A stretch of 64,000 bases of DNA, taken from M3007 sp041736625. GTDB taxonomy: Bacteria; Bacteroidota; Bacteroidia; Chitinophagales; Saprospiraceae. Below the pieces are notes generated by a model that worked only from the letters and a program-made list of their open reading frames with translations, had not been told where the DNA came from and ran no database searches. Every line of letters begins with the position of its first letter. Positions within the stretch are counted from its first letter, which is position 1. A program made the translations under genes and the position numbers. Positions 40,948 through 49,851 of this stretch are shown piece after piece. The stretch is taken from contig JBGSTG010000127.1 in NCBI GenBank assembly GCA_041736625.1, positions 1 to 64,000 of the forward strand. The letters are read 5' to 3'.

Positions 40948-42219
40948 TCATTGCGGGTTGGCGGCCACGATGGCGGTTCTGAAGCCCAATTGCCGTATTT
41001 CGGAGAGCATACGCTCTGCCTCGGCATAGGTTGCGTATTGGCCCACAAAGTAATGGTATTGCCCGTTAGTTTGTTCCTCGGTGACGCCTTGAAGTAGCGC
41101 CAACAAGCCGGTTTGGGTGTCCATTCTAATGGGCCAGGATACGAGCAGGATGCGGTAGGGGCGGGTGTCGGGTGTCGGGTGTCGGGTGTCGGCTGTCGGT
41201 TGTCGGCTGTCGGTTGTCGGTTGTCGGCTGTCGGCTGTCGGTGGTTGGGGGGCGGTGGTTGGGGGGCGGTTGGTGGTGGCGGTTGCAACGGTTTGGGGCT
41301 TGGGGGTTGGCTTGGGGGCGGTGCTGGTTTTGGCGGGTTCGGGCGGCGTGGGTTTGGGCGCCGGGCTTTGTTTGGGTTCGGCGTATTGGAAGTTGTCGAA
41401 CGCTTTGCCGCCTTCCATCCGGTTTTTGTATTCCTGGAAGGCGCGGAAGATAGACTCGGCCATTTGCTCCTGTCCTTCTTCGGAAGCCAGGAACAGGTCT
41501 TCGTTTTCGTTGGTGAGGTAGCCGGCTTCGATAAGCACCGAGGGCATGGCGGTAGCGCGCAGGACGAGGAAGCCGGCCTGTTTGACGCCGCGATTGCGTC
41601 GGCGGGCGACAGCTTCGGCGTGGTTTTGCACAAATCCGGCGAACAAAATGCTCTGTTCCAGGTAGGCGCTTTGCCACATGCTGGTGAGGATGAGGGCTTC
41701 CGGCGAGTTGGGGTCGTAGCCGCCGTATTTTTTTTCGTAGTTGTCTTCCAGGAAAATGGCCGCGTTCTCGCGTTTGGCCACTTCCAGATTGTCGGCGGCC
41801 CGGTGCAGGCCCAGGACGTAGGTTTCGGTGCCGTGGATATCGGGTTTGGAGATGGCGTTGCAGTGCACGCTGACGAACAGGTCGGCGTTGTGGCGGTTGG
41901 CGATGTCGGCGCGTTCGTTGAGTTCGACAAAAACGTCTTTGTCGCGGGTGTAGACCACTTCCACTTCAGGAAAACGTGCTTTAATCAGGCTGCCGAGTTT
42001 GAGCACGATGCCGAGCGTGTTGTTTTTTTCTTTGGACGAGGCGCCCAGGCAGCCGGGATCTTTGCCGCCGTGACCGGCGTCGAGCACCACTTTTTTCATT
42101 TTGTAGGTACCTTTGCCAGCCGCCCACGCTTCCACCGGTCGCGGAAGCGTGTTAAAGTTTAGCAAACAAAGCCACGCCCCCAGCAAGACGAGCGTTAGAG
42201 TGGCAAATTTTGGGTGCAT
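40948..42219 (-). CDS. N-acetylmuramoyl-L-alanine amidase with SPOR-like C-terminus
   Basis: A 423-residue protein. Signal or membrane anchor (LTLVLLGAWLCLLNF), then an Amidase_3 domain over residues 45-265: zinc His in VVLDAGHGGKDPGCLG, Glu in LNERADIANRHNADLFVSVH, the second His in FVSVHCNAI, and the catalytic Glu in SVLIEAGYLTNENED. It cleaves the amide between MurNAc and the peptide. A Pro/Thr/Lys linker (about 280-355) contains a 26-residue stretch encoded by tandem DNA heptamers (TDSRQPT, ADTRHPT), and a final 70-residue domain (YHYFVGQYATYAEAERML) resembles SPOR. Confidence 0.9.
   Translation of the reverse strand: MHPKFATLTLVLLGAWLCLLNFNTLPRPVEAWAAGKGTYKMKKVVLDAGHGGKDPGCLGASSKEKNNTLGIVLKLGSLIKARFPEVEVVYTRDKDVFVELNERADIANRHNADLFVSVHCNAISKPDIHGTETYVLGLHRAADNLEVAKRENAAIFLEDNYEKKYGGYDPNSPEALILTSMWQSAYLEQSILFAGFVQNHAEAVARRRNRGVKQAGFLVLRATAMPSVLIEAGYLTNENEDLFLASEEGQEQMAESIFRAFQEYKNRMEGGKAFDNFQYAEPKQSPAPKPTPPEPAKTSTAPKPTPKPQTVATATTNRPPTTAPQPPTADSRQPTTDSRQPTADTRHPTPDTRPYRILLVSWPIRMDTQTGLLALLQGVTEEQTNGQYHYFVGQYATYAEAERMLSEIRQLGFRTAIVAANPQ
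41165..41241 (-). repeat. Eleven tandem heptamers (NTGTCGG) inside the amidase coding region
   Basis: Eleven consecutive 7-bp units (GTGTCGG x4, then CTGTCGG/TTGTCGG variants) lie in the linker. Because 7 is not a multiple of 3, a change of one or two units shifts the frame before the C-terminal domain. Three units encode one 7-residue period, seen in the protein as TDSRQPT and ADTRHPT. Confidence 0.85.
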
Positions 42220-42229
42220 ACTGAACTGG

Positions 42230-44968
42230 ATGGGTATTTCGGACAAATATCGGCTTTTCCTCTGTATTCTGTGCTTTTGCGGCGAAATGTCGGCGCAAAC
42301 TCCGGATACGCTCCCGCCTTTTCAGATCGAGACCTTTATTCCGCGCACCGATTCCACGCCGAAACAGCTCGATATCCTGCTGAACAGACCGGATACCCTG
42401 CCCCGAATGGTGGATACCCTCGTCGCCGCCGTCGACTCGGCCATCGCCCGGGTTCGCCTGGCCAGAAACCTGGGTATTCGCGAGGAGGTCAACTACGGCG
42501 CCCGCGATTCCATGTATTTCGACATCCGCAACAAACAACTGCACCTCTGGGGTGAAGCGTACGTTCGGTACACCGACCTGGACATCACCGCCGGGTACAT
42601 ACTGGTAGACTACGTGAACAACGTGGTGACCGCCGAACCGTTTCCCGACACCAGCGGACGCATGCAGGGCATTCCGGCTTTTAAAAACAGCGACCAAAAC
42701 TTCACCGCGCAGCGCATCCGCTATAATTTCAAAACCGAAAAGGGCAAAATTCAGGAACTGAGCACCCGGCAGGAGGACCTGTATGTGGTGAGCGAAGCCG
42801 GAAAATTCATCGGCACGGGTGGCGACAGCACGCTCAGTCCCGTTTTTTACAACAAAGACGCCCTCATCACCACCTGCGACGCCGAGCACAAACACTACGG
42901 CATCCGGGCGCGCAAACAAAAGGTGGTGCCCGACAAACTGGTCGTGACCGGCATGTCGAACCTCGAAGTGGCGGGTATTCCCACCCCGCTCATCCTCCCT
43001 TTCGGGTTTTACCCCATCACCAAATCGCGCAAGGCGGGCCTCATCATCCCGCGCGACTTCGAGTTCGCCGACGCCGAGGGCCTCGGCATCAAACAGTGGG
43101 GCTGGTATCAGCCGGTGAATGAGCATGTGGACCTCACCGCCCAGTTCAACGCGTACGTCAGCGGCTCCTTCGGCACCCTGATCACCACCCGCTACAACAA
43201 ACGGTACGGCTACAACGGCAACCTGCAACTCGAATACAACCGCCGGGTGCAGGAAAATGCACAGGCGCAAAAAGTCACCCAGCAGTCATACGGGCTCCGC
43301 CTGACGCACAACCAGGACCCCAAGGCCCACCCCTCCCGCAAATTTGGCGGCACGATCAACCTGCAGACCAACAACAACCAGAGCCTGAACAACAACGATT
43401 ACAGCAACGTATTCCAAAACGAATTGCGCTCCAACCTCAATTACTATCAGAGCTTTCCGGGCAAACCGTACTCCTACTCCGCCTCGTTCAGCCACTCCCA
43501 GAACACGCGCACGCGGCTGATGAACGTCAGCTTCCCCACCGCCCAGTTCACCCTGCAGCGCATCTACCCCTTCAAACGCAAGGAGGTGGTGGGCAAGTCG
43601 CGCTGGTACGAGCAGGTCACCTTCGTCCTGCGCTCCGAAATGGACAACCGGCTCTCCGCGCCCGACACTGCCTTTTTCACTTCCGAAACCCTCCGGAATT
43701 CCCGCGCCGGCATTCGGCATACCGCCGGCTCCGACATCAACTTCAAGCTGTTCAAGTACATCAACCTGTCGCCCCGCATCAACTACGAGGAAAACTGGTA
43801 CCCCTACACCACCCGGCGCGAACTGCTGGACTCCATCGTGTACCGCTACGACACCATACGCGATCCGGAGAACCCGAACGTCATTCTGAGCATAGTGGTC
43901 GACAGCGCGGCCACCACCTGGGGGCTGGACACCATGTTCCGGGAATGGGGCTTCTCACCCTTTCGCACGTTCGACGCGGGCGTCAGCCTGAGCACGGCCC
44001 TGTTTTTTACCCAACAGTTCAAAAAAGGCTGGTTTCGCGGATTTCGACACACGATAAAACCCAGCATTTCGACGGGTTTCGGGCCCGACTTCTCGGGCTC
44101 CAACTACTTCAGAACGGTGGAGACCGATCTGCGCCCGGGGTTCAACGACACCATCACCTACAACATTTTTGAAGACAATATTTACGGCAGACCCAGCCAG
44201 AACAGCCGCGACATCGTTTTAAGCTACAGCCTGCTCAACGTGCTGGAGTTCAAACACCGGTCGAAAAAAGCAGAGGGGGGACTCAAAAAGGTGCGCATTT
44301 TCGACAACCTGACCTTCTCCGGCAACTACAACCTGTCTGCCGACTCCCTGCAGTGGAGCCCCATCAGCACAGGCGGACTGTTCCGCCTGTTCAAGGGGGT
44401 CTCTCAGTTCACCTGGAACACTTCTTTTGATCCGTACATCCTGAACGAGCGGGGCGTCCGCGTCGACCGGTTTGTGCTGAAGGAGGAAGGCAAGCTGGTT
44501 CGGGTGGCCAACCTCGGCCTGGCGCTGAACACCAACTTCAGCGTGGGTCAGTTGCGCGACATGATCCAGGGCAAGGGCAAGGCGCCTGCCGGCGGGTACG
44601 ACGACCTGGCCGGATGGCTCAAGGATTTTCACGTGACCCACCGCATCGGTTGGGCGCTGAGGCCCGTGCCGGGTACCAACCGCGACACCTTCGCGCTCAC
44701 CACCAACAACATCAGCGTGTACGGCCGCATTCCGCTGAGCAGCAAGTGGTCGTTCGACATCGGCAACATCAGCTACGACTTCCCCAGCCGGCAAATCGTG
44801 TACCCGGACTTTGGCCTTACCCGCGACCTGCATTGCTGGCAAATCTCGCTGCGCACCCAGCCGGTGCGGGGCACCTACGAGCTGTTCATCAACGTGAAGC
44901 CCGGCACCCTCGACTTCCTGAAGGTACCCTACCGGAAAAACAATTTCGACGGACGGGCCGTCTTTTAA
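42230..44968 (+). CDS. lptD: LPS-assembly outer-membrane protein LptD
   Basis: A 912-residue protein. Signal peptide (YRLFLCILCFCGEMSAQ), then an N-terminal OstA-like beta-jellyroll (MYFDIRNKQLHLWGEAYVRY, LDITAGYILVDYVNNVVTAE) at about 80-240, and a C-terminal barrel (VAGIPTPLILPFGFYPITKS ... ending FLKVPYRKNNFDGRAVF). It inserts lipopolysaccharide into the outer leaflet. The start at 42230 is only 10 bp from the divergent amidase start, so the two promoters must overlap the opposite coding regions. It ends 3 bp before the 3' end of rnpB. Confidence 0.92.
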   Translation: MGISDKYRLFLCILCFCGEMSAQTPDTLPPFQIETFIPRTDSTPKQLDILLNRPDTLPRMVDTLVAAVDSAIARVRLARNLGIREEVNYGARDSMYFDIRNKQLHLWGEAYVRYTDLDITAGYILVDYVNNVVTAEPFPDTSGRMQGIPAFKNSDQNFTAQRIRYNFKTEKGKIQELSTRQEDLYVVSEAGKFIGTGGDSTLSPVFYNKDALITTCDAEHKHYGIRARKQKVVPDKLVVTGMSNLEVAGIPTPLILPFGFYPITKSRKAGLIIPRDFEFADAEGLGIKQWGWYQPVNEHVDLTAQFNAYVSGSFGTLITTRYNKRYGYNGNLQLEYNRRVQENAQAQKVTQQSYGLRLTHNQDPKAHPSRKFGGTINLQTNNNQSLNNNDYSNVFQNELRSNLNYYQSFPGKPYSYSASFSHSQNTRTRLMNVSFPTAQFTLQRIYPFKRKEVVGKSRWYEQVTFVLRSEMDNRLSAPDTAFFTSETLRNSRAGIRHTAGSDINFKLFKYINLSPRINYEENWYPYTTRRELLDSIVYRYDTIRDPENPNVILSIVVDSAATTWGLDTMFREWGFSPFRTFDAGVSLSTALFFTQQFKKGWFRGFRHTIKPSISTGFGPDFSGSNYFRTVETDLRPGFNDTITYNIFEDNIYGRPSQNSRDIVLSYSLLNVLEFKHRSKKAEGGLKKVRIFDNLTFSGNYNLSADSLQWSPISTGGLFRLFKGVSQFTWNTSFDPYILNERGVRVDRFVLKEEGKLVRVANLGLALNTNFSVGQLRDMIQGKGKAPAGGYDDLAGWLKDFHVTHRIGWALRPVPGTNRDTFALTTNNISVYGRIPLSSKWSFDIGNISYDFPSRQIVYPDFGLTRDLHCWQISLRTQPVRGTYELFINVKPGTLDFLKVPYRKNNFDGRAVF

Positions 44969-44971
44969 AAA

Positions 44972-45392
44972 ACCCTGCAGACCTGTAAGCCGGATTCTGT
45001 TCTCCCCGAAGGGAGCTCTGCCATTTATCTGGTCTCGCGTGTTACCACGGAGATCTGCACTGCCTACCCCCCTTGTCGGATCCGCCGGAGCGGACCGCAG
45101 GGTGCGAGCAACACCCACCCCGCCGAAGCAGGTAACAAGGTGTACATGGCATTTCAACCCGCAAGGTTTATCCCCCCCGCATGTTGCCATGCGACGGCGT
45201 GCGCTCTTACCGCACGTTTTCACCCTTACCCCGGCGCAGGCGCCGGGGCGGTAATTTTCTGTGACCCTCTCTGTGCCCCGGCCCTTTCGAACCGGAACCC
45301 CACCCGTTAGGTGGTGCGGTGCTCTGCGTTGTCCGGACTTTCCTCCCACCCAAAGTTGCCCCTGGGAAAGGCGGCAGAGCGGTCTGCAGGGT
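44972..45392 (-). ncRNA. rnpB: RNase P RNA (bacterial class A)
   Basis: Read on the - strand, the sequence has the standard landmarks: GAGGAAAGTCCGGAC (near 45336-45350), the ATAAACC...GGGTTGAAATG region, and near the 3' end ACAGAATCCGGCTTAC. The 5' and 3' ends pair as P1 (ACCCTGCAGACC with GGTCTGCAGGGT, 45392-45381 with 44983-44972). A T-run follows the 3' end on this strand and serves as terminator. The length is about 420 nt. The RNA is the catalytic part of RNase P, which trims tRNA 5' ends. Confidence 0.95.
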
Positions 45393-45475
45393 ATCTTTAG
45401 CGCAGCGTACCATTTTTATTGTAGAAATTTGCACGACTGCGCGTGGTTTGGCGCAAACTTTGATTAAAGACAATT

Positions 45476-48400
45476 ATGATGCAACGTCTAATGTTGTACC
45501 TGGCCGTACTGGCGCTGTTGACGGCCGCGCTATTCGTTTCGGACCAACGGTACAAAGATAAGTCGCTATTGAGCGATTATGCGCAGGAATTGTCGGTTTA
45601 TATCGCCCGACAAGCTGTGGACGCGACGACGTGGGCGTCGTCACATGCACAGTTGAGCCCATCCGACGCGTACGGAGACCTGGAAGATCAGGCCAATGTT
45701 GCGTACACGGTGCTGGTGTACCGGAGCGATTCGCTGGTGAGCTGGAACAACAACCACGTCATTCCGATTAAAAAACCCCAAACGTCCGCCCCCGGTTCCT
45801 GGGGGCTGCTTGATCTGCCGGGCGGCCTCTTCGCCGCGCGTCAGATTGGTACCGATCCGGAGGTGTGGGTGCTGGCCCCCATCCGGCACGCCGGAGGTCT
45901 TGCAGCGCGCGTACCCCTTTTTCCGGCCAACCCGGCCATTCCGGCTGCGGTGCGGGTGGTGGCGGGCGACAGCGGCGAGCCGGTGACCGCCGATGGCCGT
46001 TTGTTGTGCAGCCTCGAAGCGCAGGGGTCGCTGCAACCCTTTTGGGTACAGTCGCTGCGCGCAGTGTTGTGGTTCCTTTTCCTGGTGGTTTACATCGTGA
46101 TGATGTACCGGGTGGCCGACGTGGTGCGCGCCCGGAGTAGTTTCGGGCTCTCCCTTGGCGTATTGAGCTTCGCCGTTTTGGCGCTTGTGCTGTGGAGCGG
46201 CGTCGGCGGATACATGGAAAGCGCCTTTCCGGACATTGGGTGGTTGTCGCGTCGATTGCAACCTGCATTTCTGGGGTTGCCCACCGTCGGCGATTTCTTA
46301 CAGGCTGTTTTTATGTTGCTGCTGTGCATCGGGTACGCACTCCGGCGTTTCCCGGAGCGGCTGTCGGCGACCTCCAAAGGGTTATGGACGGCGTTGGCGG
46401 TGTTGTCGGTGCTGACCGGCGCCGCGCTGTCGGTGCTGCTCTGGAAACAACTGGAGGCAAACTCCGGCATTTCCGTCGACGCCGACGCCATCCTGAACAC
46501 CAACAGCGCGGGGCTGGCCCTCCTGCTGGGCGGCCTGCTCCTGCAGATCGGGTTCATCATGCTGGGTCTGGTGTTCTGGCGCTACCGCATGGACGACGCG
46601 CACCGGGCCCCCGGGCTCATCGTGTTGCTGTCCGGCCTGCTCCTGCAGGCGTTGTTCAACACCGTATTTGTCTATTCCAGTCACCGCAGCGCCGAAGACG
46701 CACGCCGGAGCCACTACGCCGTTTCTCTTGCGGAAGAAAGAGACTCCGCCGCCGAAACCGAACTGACCGCCTTGCGTCAGGCGCTGGAGCAAGACCCGCA
46801 GCCGGGCAATCTGCTCAAACCGTGGCCGTTCAAGCCCGAACGCGGCGAACTGGAGGCCTACCTGCTGAACATTGTTTTCCAAAAACCCTACCTCTTCCAG
46901 CATTACAAGTTGCGCGCATTTGCGTACGACACCCAACAACTCCCCTTGTTCCGGGAGCAGTCGGAAGGCTGGGATGCCATTGCCGGCGCGGCCTGGGAAA
47001 AGGCCAGGCCGGTTTCCGGCGACGCGCGCGTCCGATACGGACTGGGGGCAAACGACGCGTTTGTGTACACGGTACGCCTGCGTCCGAACCGGATGGGCGA
47101 CCCCACCCAGCCGGCCGACCTGCTGCTTGCCTTTCAGCGCGATTACCCCATGCCCAACCGGGTGTATGCCCGGCTGTTTTTCCAAACGCCCTTCAAAGCC
47201 CTCGAACGGCTGCCGGAGTACGACTTCGCCGTGCACCGCAACGAACGGGTGCAGGTGGAATACGGGCAGGTGGACCCCGGGGTGTGGCAGCCCACCCCGG
47301 AGCCGGGGGCTGTGCGTCTGGAAAACAACGACTTCGCCGTGGCGCGCAGTCGCTCGGGCGAAAGCACCAGCGCGGTCGGGCGCGCCGGCACCGGCGGCAT
47401 ACACATGCTCTACCTGTTTTCCATCCTGTTTTCCCTGGGCACCCTGATCGTGCTGGTACTGGTGATACTGAACCGCTTTTTGCTGATTGCTCCGGAAGGC
47501 GGACTGGTATCGCTGAACGCCAAAGGATCGCTCGCCCGCCGCATCCACCTGGGCTCCGTGGGCCTGATCGGTTGCGCGTTCGTGATCGTAAGCGCCCTCA
47601 CCTACCGGCACTTCAGCGAAGTGGCCCGCAGCAACACCCGCGCCGGCCAGCATGCGCGCGCCGACGCAGTGATCAACAGCCTGAGGAGAACCCTTGGCGA
47701 CCGCACCTCGCTGCGCTCCGACAGCCTGCACGACGGCGCGCTCCGGCCCCTGTCCGAACTGGCCGGCGGGCTCGATCTGGATATGCAGGTGTACGACCGG
47801 CAGGGATCGCTGCTGGCAGGAACTCAACAGGAACTCATACAAGTGGGCATAGTGCCCTCCCGGATGTCGCCATGGGCGTTGCAGGCGTTGCAATCAGGCG
47901 CGCTCCCGCAATTTTCCGTACCGGAAAAAACCGGCGGGCGCACCGTGGAGCAGCGCTACAAACCCCTGCGCAACCTGGGCAACGAGGTCATCGGCTTTGT
48001 GGCCGTGCCCTTCAACGACGGGTATCGGTTGCTGGGACAGGAGGTGTCCGACTTCATCGGCATCCTGGCCACCCTGTTCATGTCGCTGCTGCTGGTGGCG
48101 TTTGTGGCCACGTTGGCCATCGCCAATTCCATCATCCGCCCCCTGAAACTCATCTCGGAGAAAATACGCCAGTTCCGGCTCGACAACCAGAACCAACCCC
48201 TGGAATACACCGGCAGCAGCCAGGACGAACTCTCCGACCTGATCGAGGAATACAACCGCATGGTCGACCAGCTCGAAGCATCAAAGGGCCGCATGATCCG
48301 CCTCGAACGCGAGGGCGCCTGGCGCGAAATGGCGCGGCAGGTGGCGCACGACATCAAAAACCCGCTCACCACCATGAAGCTGTCGATGCAACAGCTCGAA

Positions 48401-48997
48401 CGGGTGTCCAACGACCCGGCACAGGCGGCCGCCTACCTGAAAAAAGCCATCACCCGCCTGATCGAACAGATCGACTCCCTGGCGCAGATCGCCTCCGAAT
48501 TCTCGATGTTCGCCAATCTCGACATCCAGAAAAAATCGGACATGGTGATCAACGACGTGGTCGAGAGCGTATACGACCTGTTCAGCGAACAAAAAGACGT
48601 GACGCTCCGCCTCGACGTGCCATACGAACGCTTCCACATCAACGGCGACAAAAATCACCTGATTCGCGTGTTCAACAACCTGATCATCAACGCCATACAG
48701 GCCATCCCTTCGGACCGGAAAGGCCAGATAAGCGTGTCGCTCTCCCGGCGCAACGACCTGGCCGTGGTGCAGATCAGCGACAACGGCGGCGGGATACCGC
48801 CGGAGATCAGAGACCGGGTGTTCGAGCCCAACTTCACCACCAAAACCTCGGGCAGCGGCCTGGGGCTGGCCATCTGCCGGAAGATCGTGGAGGCGCTCGA
48901 CGGGCAAATCCGCTTCGAAACGCGGGATAATGAGGGCACGGACTTTTTTGTGGAGTTTCCGATTACGCGGGAAGAGGTGGCGGAGGTGGTGGGGTAG
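45476..48997 (+). CDS. Large NtrY-like sensor histidine kinase
   Basis: A 1173-residue membrane kinase. It has an N-terminal helix (LYLAVLALLTAALFV), a first extracytoplasmic region, a block of about six membrane segments (residues 195-415), a second extracytoplasmic region (about 420-640), another helix pair around a third sensor region (about 645-880), then a HAMP domain and a kinase core. The H box is WREMARQVAHDIKNPLTTMK with His958, the N box FNNLIINAIQAIP, and the G boxes ISDNGGGIPPEI and GSGLGLAICRKIVEALDG. Kinases with this H box resemble NtrY. No response regulator is adjacent, so it is an orphan. A copy of its 3' end recurs at 50724. Confidence 0.9.
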   Translation: MMQRLMLYLAVLALLTAALFVSDQRYKDKSLLSDYAQELSVYIARQAVDATTWASSHAQLSPSDAYGDLEDQANVAYTVLVYRSDSLVSWNNNHVIPIKKPQTSAPGSWGLLDLPGGLFAARQIGTDPEVWVLAPIRHAGGLAARVPLFPANPAIPAAVRVVAGDSGEPVTADGRLLCSLEAQGSLQPFWVQSLRAVLWFLFLVVYIVMMYRVADVVRARSSFGLSLGVLSFAVLALVLWSGVGGYMESAFPDIGWLSRRLQPAFLGLPTVGDFLQAVFMLLLCIGYALRRFPERLSATSKGLWTALAVLSVLTGAALSVLLWKQLEANSGISVDADAILNTNSAGLALLLGGLLLQIGFIMLGLVFWRYRMDDAHRAPGLIVLLSGLLLQALFNTVFVYSSHRSAEDARRSHYAVSLAEERDSAAETELTALRQALEQDPQPGNLLKPWPFKPERGELEAYLLNIVFQKPYLFQHYKLRAFAYDTQQLPLFREQSEGWDAIAGAAWEKARPVSGDARVRYGLGANDAFVYTVRLRPNRMGDPTQPADLLLAFQRDYPMPNRVYARLFFQTPFKALERLPEYDFAVHRNERVQVEYGQVDPGVWQPTPEPGAVRLENNDFAVARSRSGESTSAVGRAGTGGIHMLYLFSILFSLGTLIVLVLVILNRFLLIAPEGGLVSLNAKGSLARRIHLGSVGLIGCAFVIVSALTYRHFSEVARSNTRAGQHARADAVINSLRRTLGDRTSLRSDSLHDGALRPLSELAGGLDLDMQVYDRQGSLLAGTQQELIQVGIVPSRMSPWALQALQSGALPQFSVPEKTGGRTVEQRYKPLRNLGNEVIGFVAVPFNDGYRLLGQEVSDFIGILATLFMSLLLVAFVATLAIANSIIRPLKLISEKIRQFRLDNQNQPLEYTGSSQDELSDLIEEYNRMVDQLEASKGRMIRLEREGAWREMARQVAHDIKNPLTTMKLSMQQLERVSNDPAQAAAYLKKAITRLIEQIDSLAQIASEFSMFANLDIQKKSDMVINDVVESVYDLFSEQKDVTLRLDVPYERFHINGDKNHLIRVFNNLIINAIQAIPSDRKGQISVSLSRRNDLAVVQISDNGGGIPPEIRDRVFEPNFTTKTSGSGLGLAICRKIVEALDGQIRFETRDNEGTDFFVEFPITREEVAEVVG
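48935..48994 (+). repeat. Direct repeat A: 3' end of the kinase gene
   Basis: 60 bp that match 50724-50783 at about 55 positions, encoding the last residues GTDFFVEFPITREEVAEVV. Confidence 0.8.
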
Positions 48998-49064
48998 ATT
49001 TTGGGGGGGGGTATCAACAGGAACGCTATGGCAAAAGAAGCGATCAGCATATACTCGAAGTCAA

Positions 49065-49850
49065 ATGTCTAGCCTCAAAGTACTAAAAGCAGTTGGTCTG
49101 GAAGAACGAACACTGCCCGGCGGATCAACACGACCTGTGCTCATGCGCGTCGGAGACGAAACGGGCGGCGCACCATTTTCAATATATGTTGTAAAATTTT
49201 TAGCGCCCAAGTCTATGTGTAAGGAAATATTTGCATGGAATTTGGCCTCTCAGTTTGATCTGTTCTGCCCAGATGTGGCGGTAATCCGTGTCGATAAAGC
49301 GTTGGCAGAAGAAATAAAGTTCAAGATCAATAAAGAACTCAACCCCGGGTTTTACTTTGGCAGCCACTTCGAAGACAATACCTTCATGTATGCAGACCAA
49401 TACAAACTAGGGCTAGATGACGTGGTACGTATATTTGGGTTTGACTTCGTCATCAGGAATGTTGATCGAAGAATTTCCAAACCTAATCTTTTGATTCGAA
49501 ATCAAGAGCCGGTCGTGATAGATCACGAACTCAGTCTTGAGGTAAACAAGACTTTCGACAGATATATTGAAGCGGGAGAAGTCGATTTTTTGAGAAAACA
49601 GACCAACGATCGTCACATTTTTTTGCACTTGCTGCAAGCTATGAACAATAAGGCTCCTCATCCGGATTTTAGCATACTTGTCGAATATTGCCGAACTTTG
49701 AACGTTAATCCATTGTTCTCCTTGGCCGACGATTTGCTTGAATTGGGTATCGAAGAAGCCGGTGTAGTAACGCCCATCGCTGATTACCTTGAAAGTGTGC
49801 GCCGGAATTACCAGAAAATCCCCCAACTTTGCAGACAATTGACCCAGTGA
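49065..49850 (+). CDS. HipA-like kinase (HipA_2 type)
   Basis: A 261-residue cytoplasmic protein. The kinase-like core is visible as YVVKFLAPKSMCKEIFAWNL (ATP-binding Lys and Glu helix) and the catalytic/metal segment GFDFVIRNVDRRISKPNLLI followed by VVIDHELSLE, which matches the NxDRxxxNxL...xDH pattern of HipA-related kinases. The substrate is unknown; classical HipA and HipT phosphorylate aminoacyl-tRNA synthetases. The start at 49065 fits the first conserved block. It is followed after 1 bp by the DUF3037 gene, a partner often seen with this kinase type. Confidence 0.85.
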   Translation: MSSLKVLKAVGLEERTLPGGSTRPVLMRVGDETGGAPFSIYVVKFLAPKSMCKEIFAWNLASQFDLFCPDVAVIRVDKALAEEIKFKINKELNPGFYFGSHFEDNTFMYADQYKLGLDDVVRIFGFDFVIRNVDRRISKPNLLIRNQEPVVIDHELSLEVNKTFDRYIEAGEVDFLRKQTNDRHIFLHLLQAMNNKAPHPDFSILVEYCRTLNVNPLFSLADDLLELGIEEAGVVTPIADYLESVRRNYQKIPQLCRQLTQ

Positions 49851-49851
49851 C

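Noticed and set aside
41165..41241. Tandem repeat considered as a CRISPR array
   Set aside because: Units are 7 bp with no spacers, and they are part of a coding linker.
40902..41930. 342-codon ORF overlapping the amidase gene
   Set aside because: Shadow frame rich in Pro/Thr/Ser, kept open partly by the heptamer repeat.
45270..45320. tRNA-like GGTTCGAA segment
   Set aside because: It lies within RNase P RNA; no cloverleaf can be formed around it.
46192..48930. 912-codon ORF in another frame inside the large histidine kinase gene
   Set aside because: It is a GC-driven shadow of the kinase frame: Arg/Pro/His-rich, with no domain. The kinase frame has all catalytic motifs.
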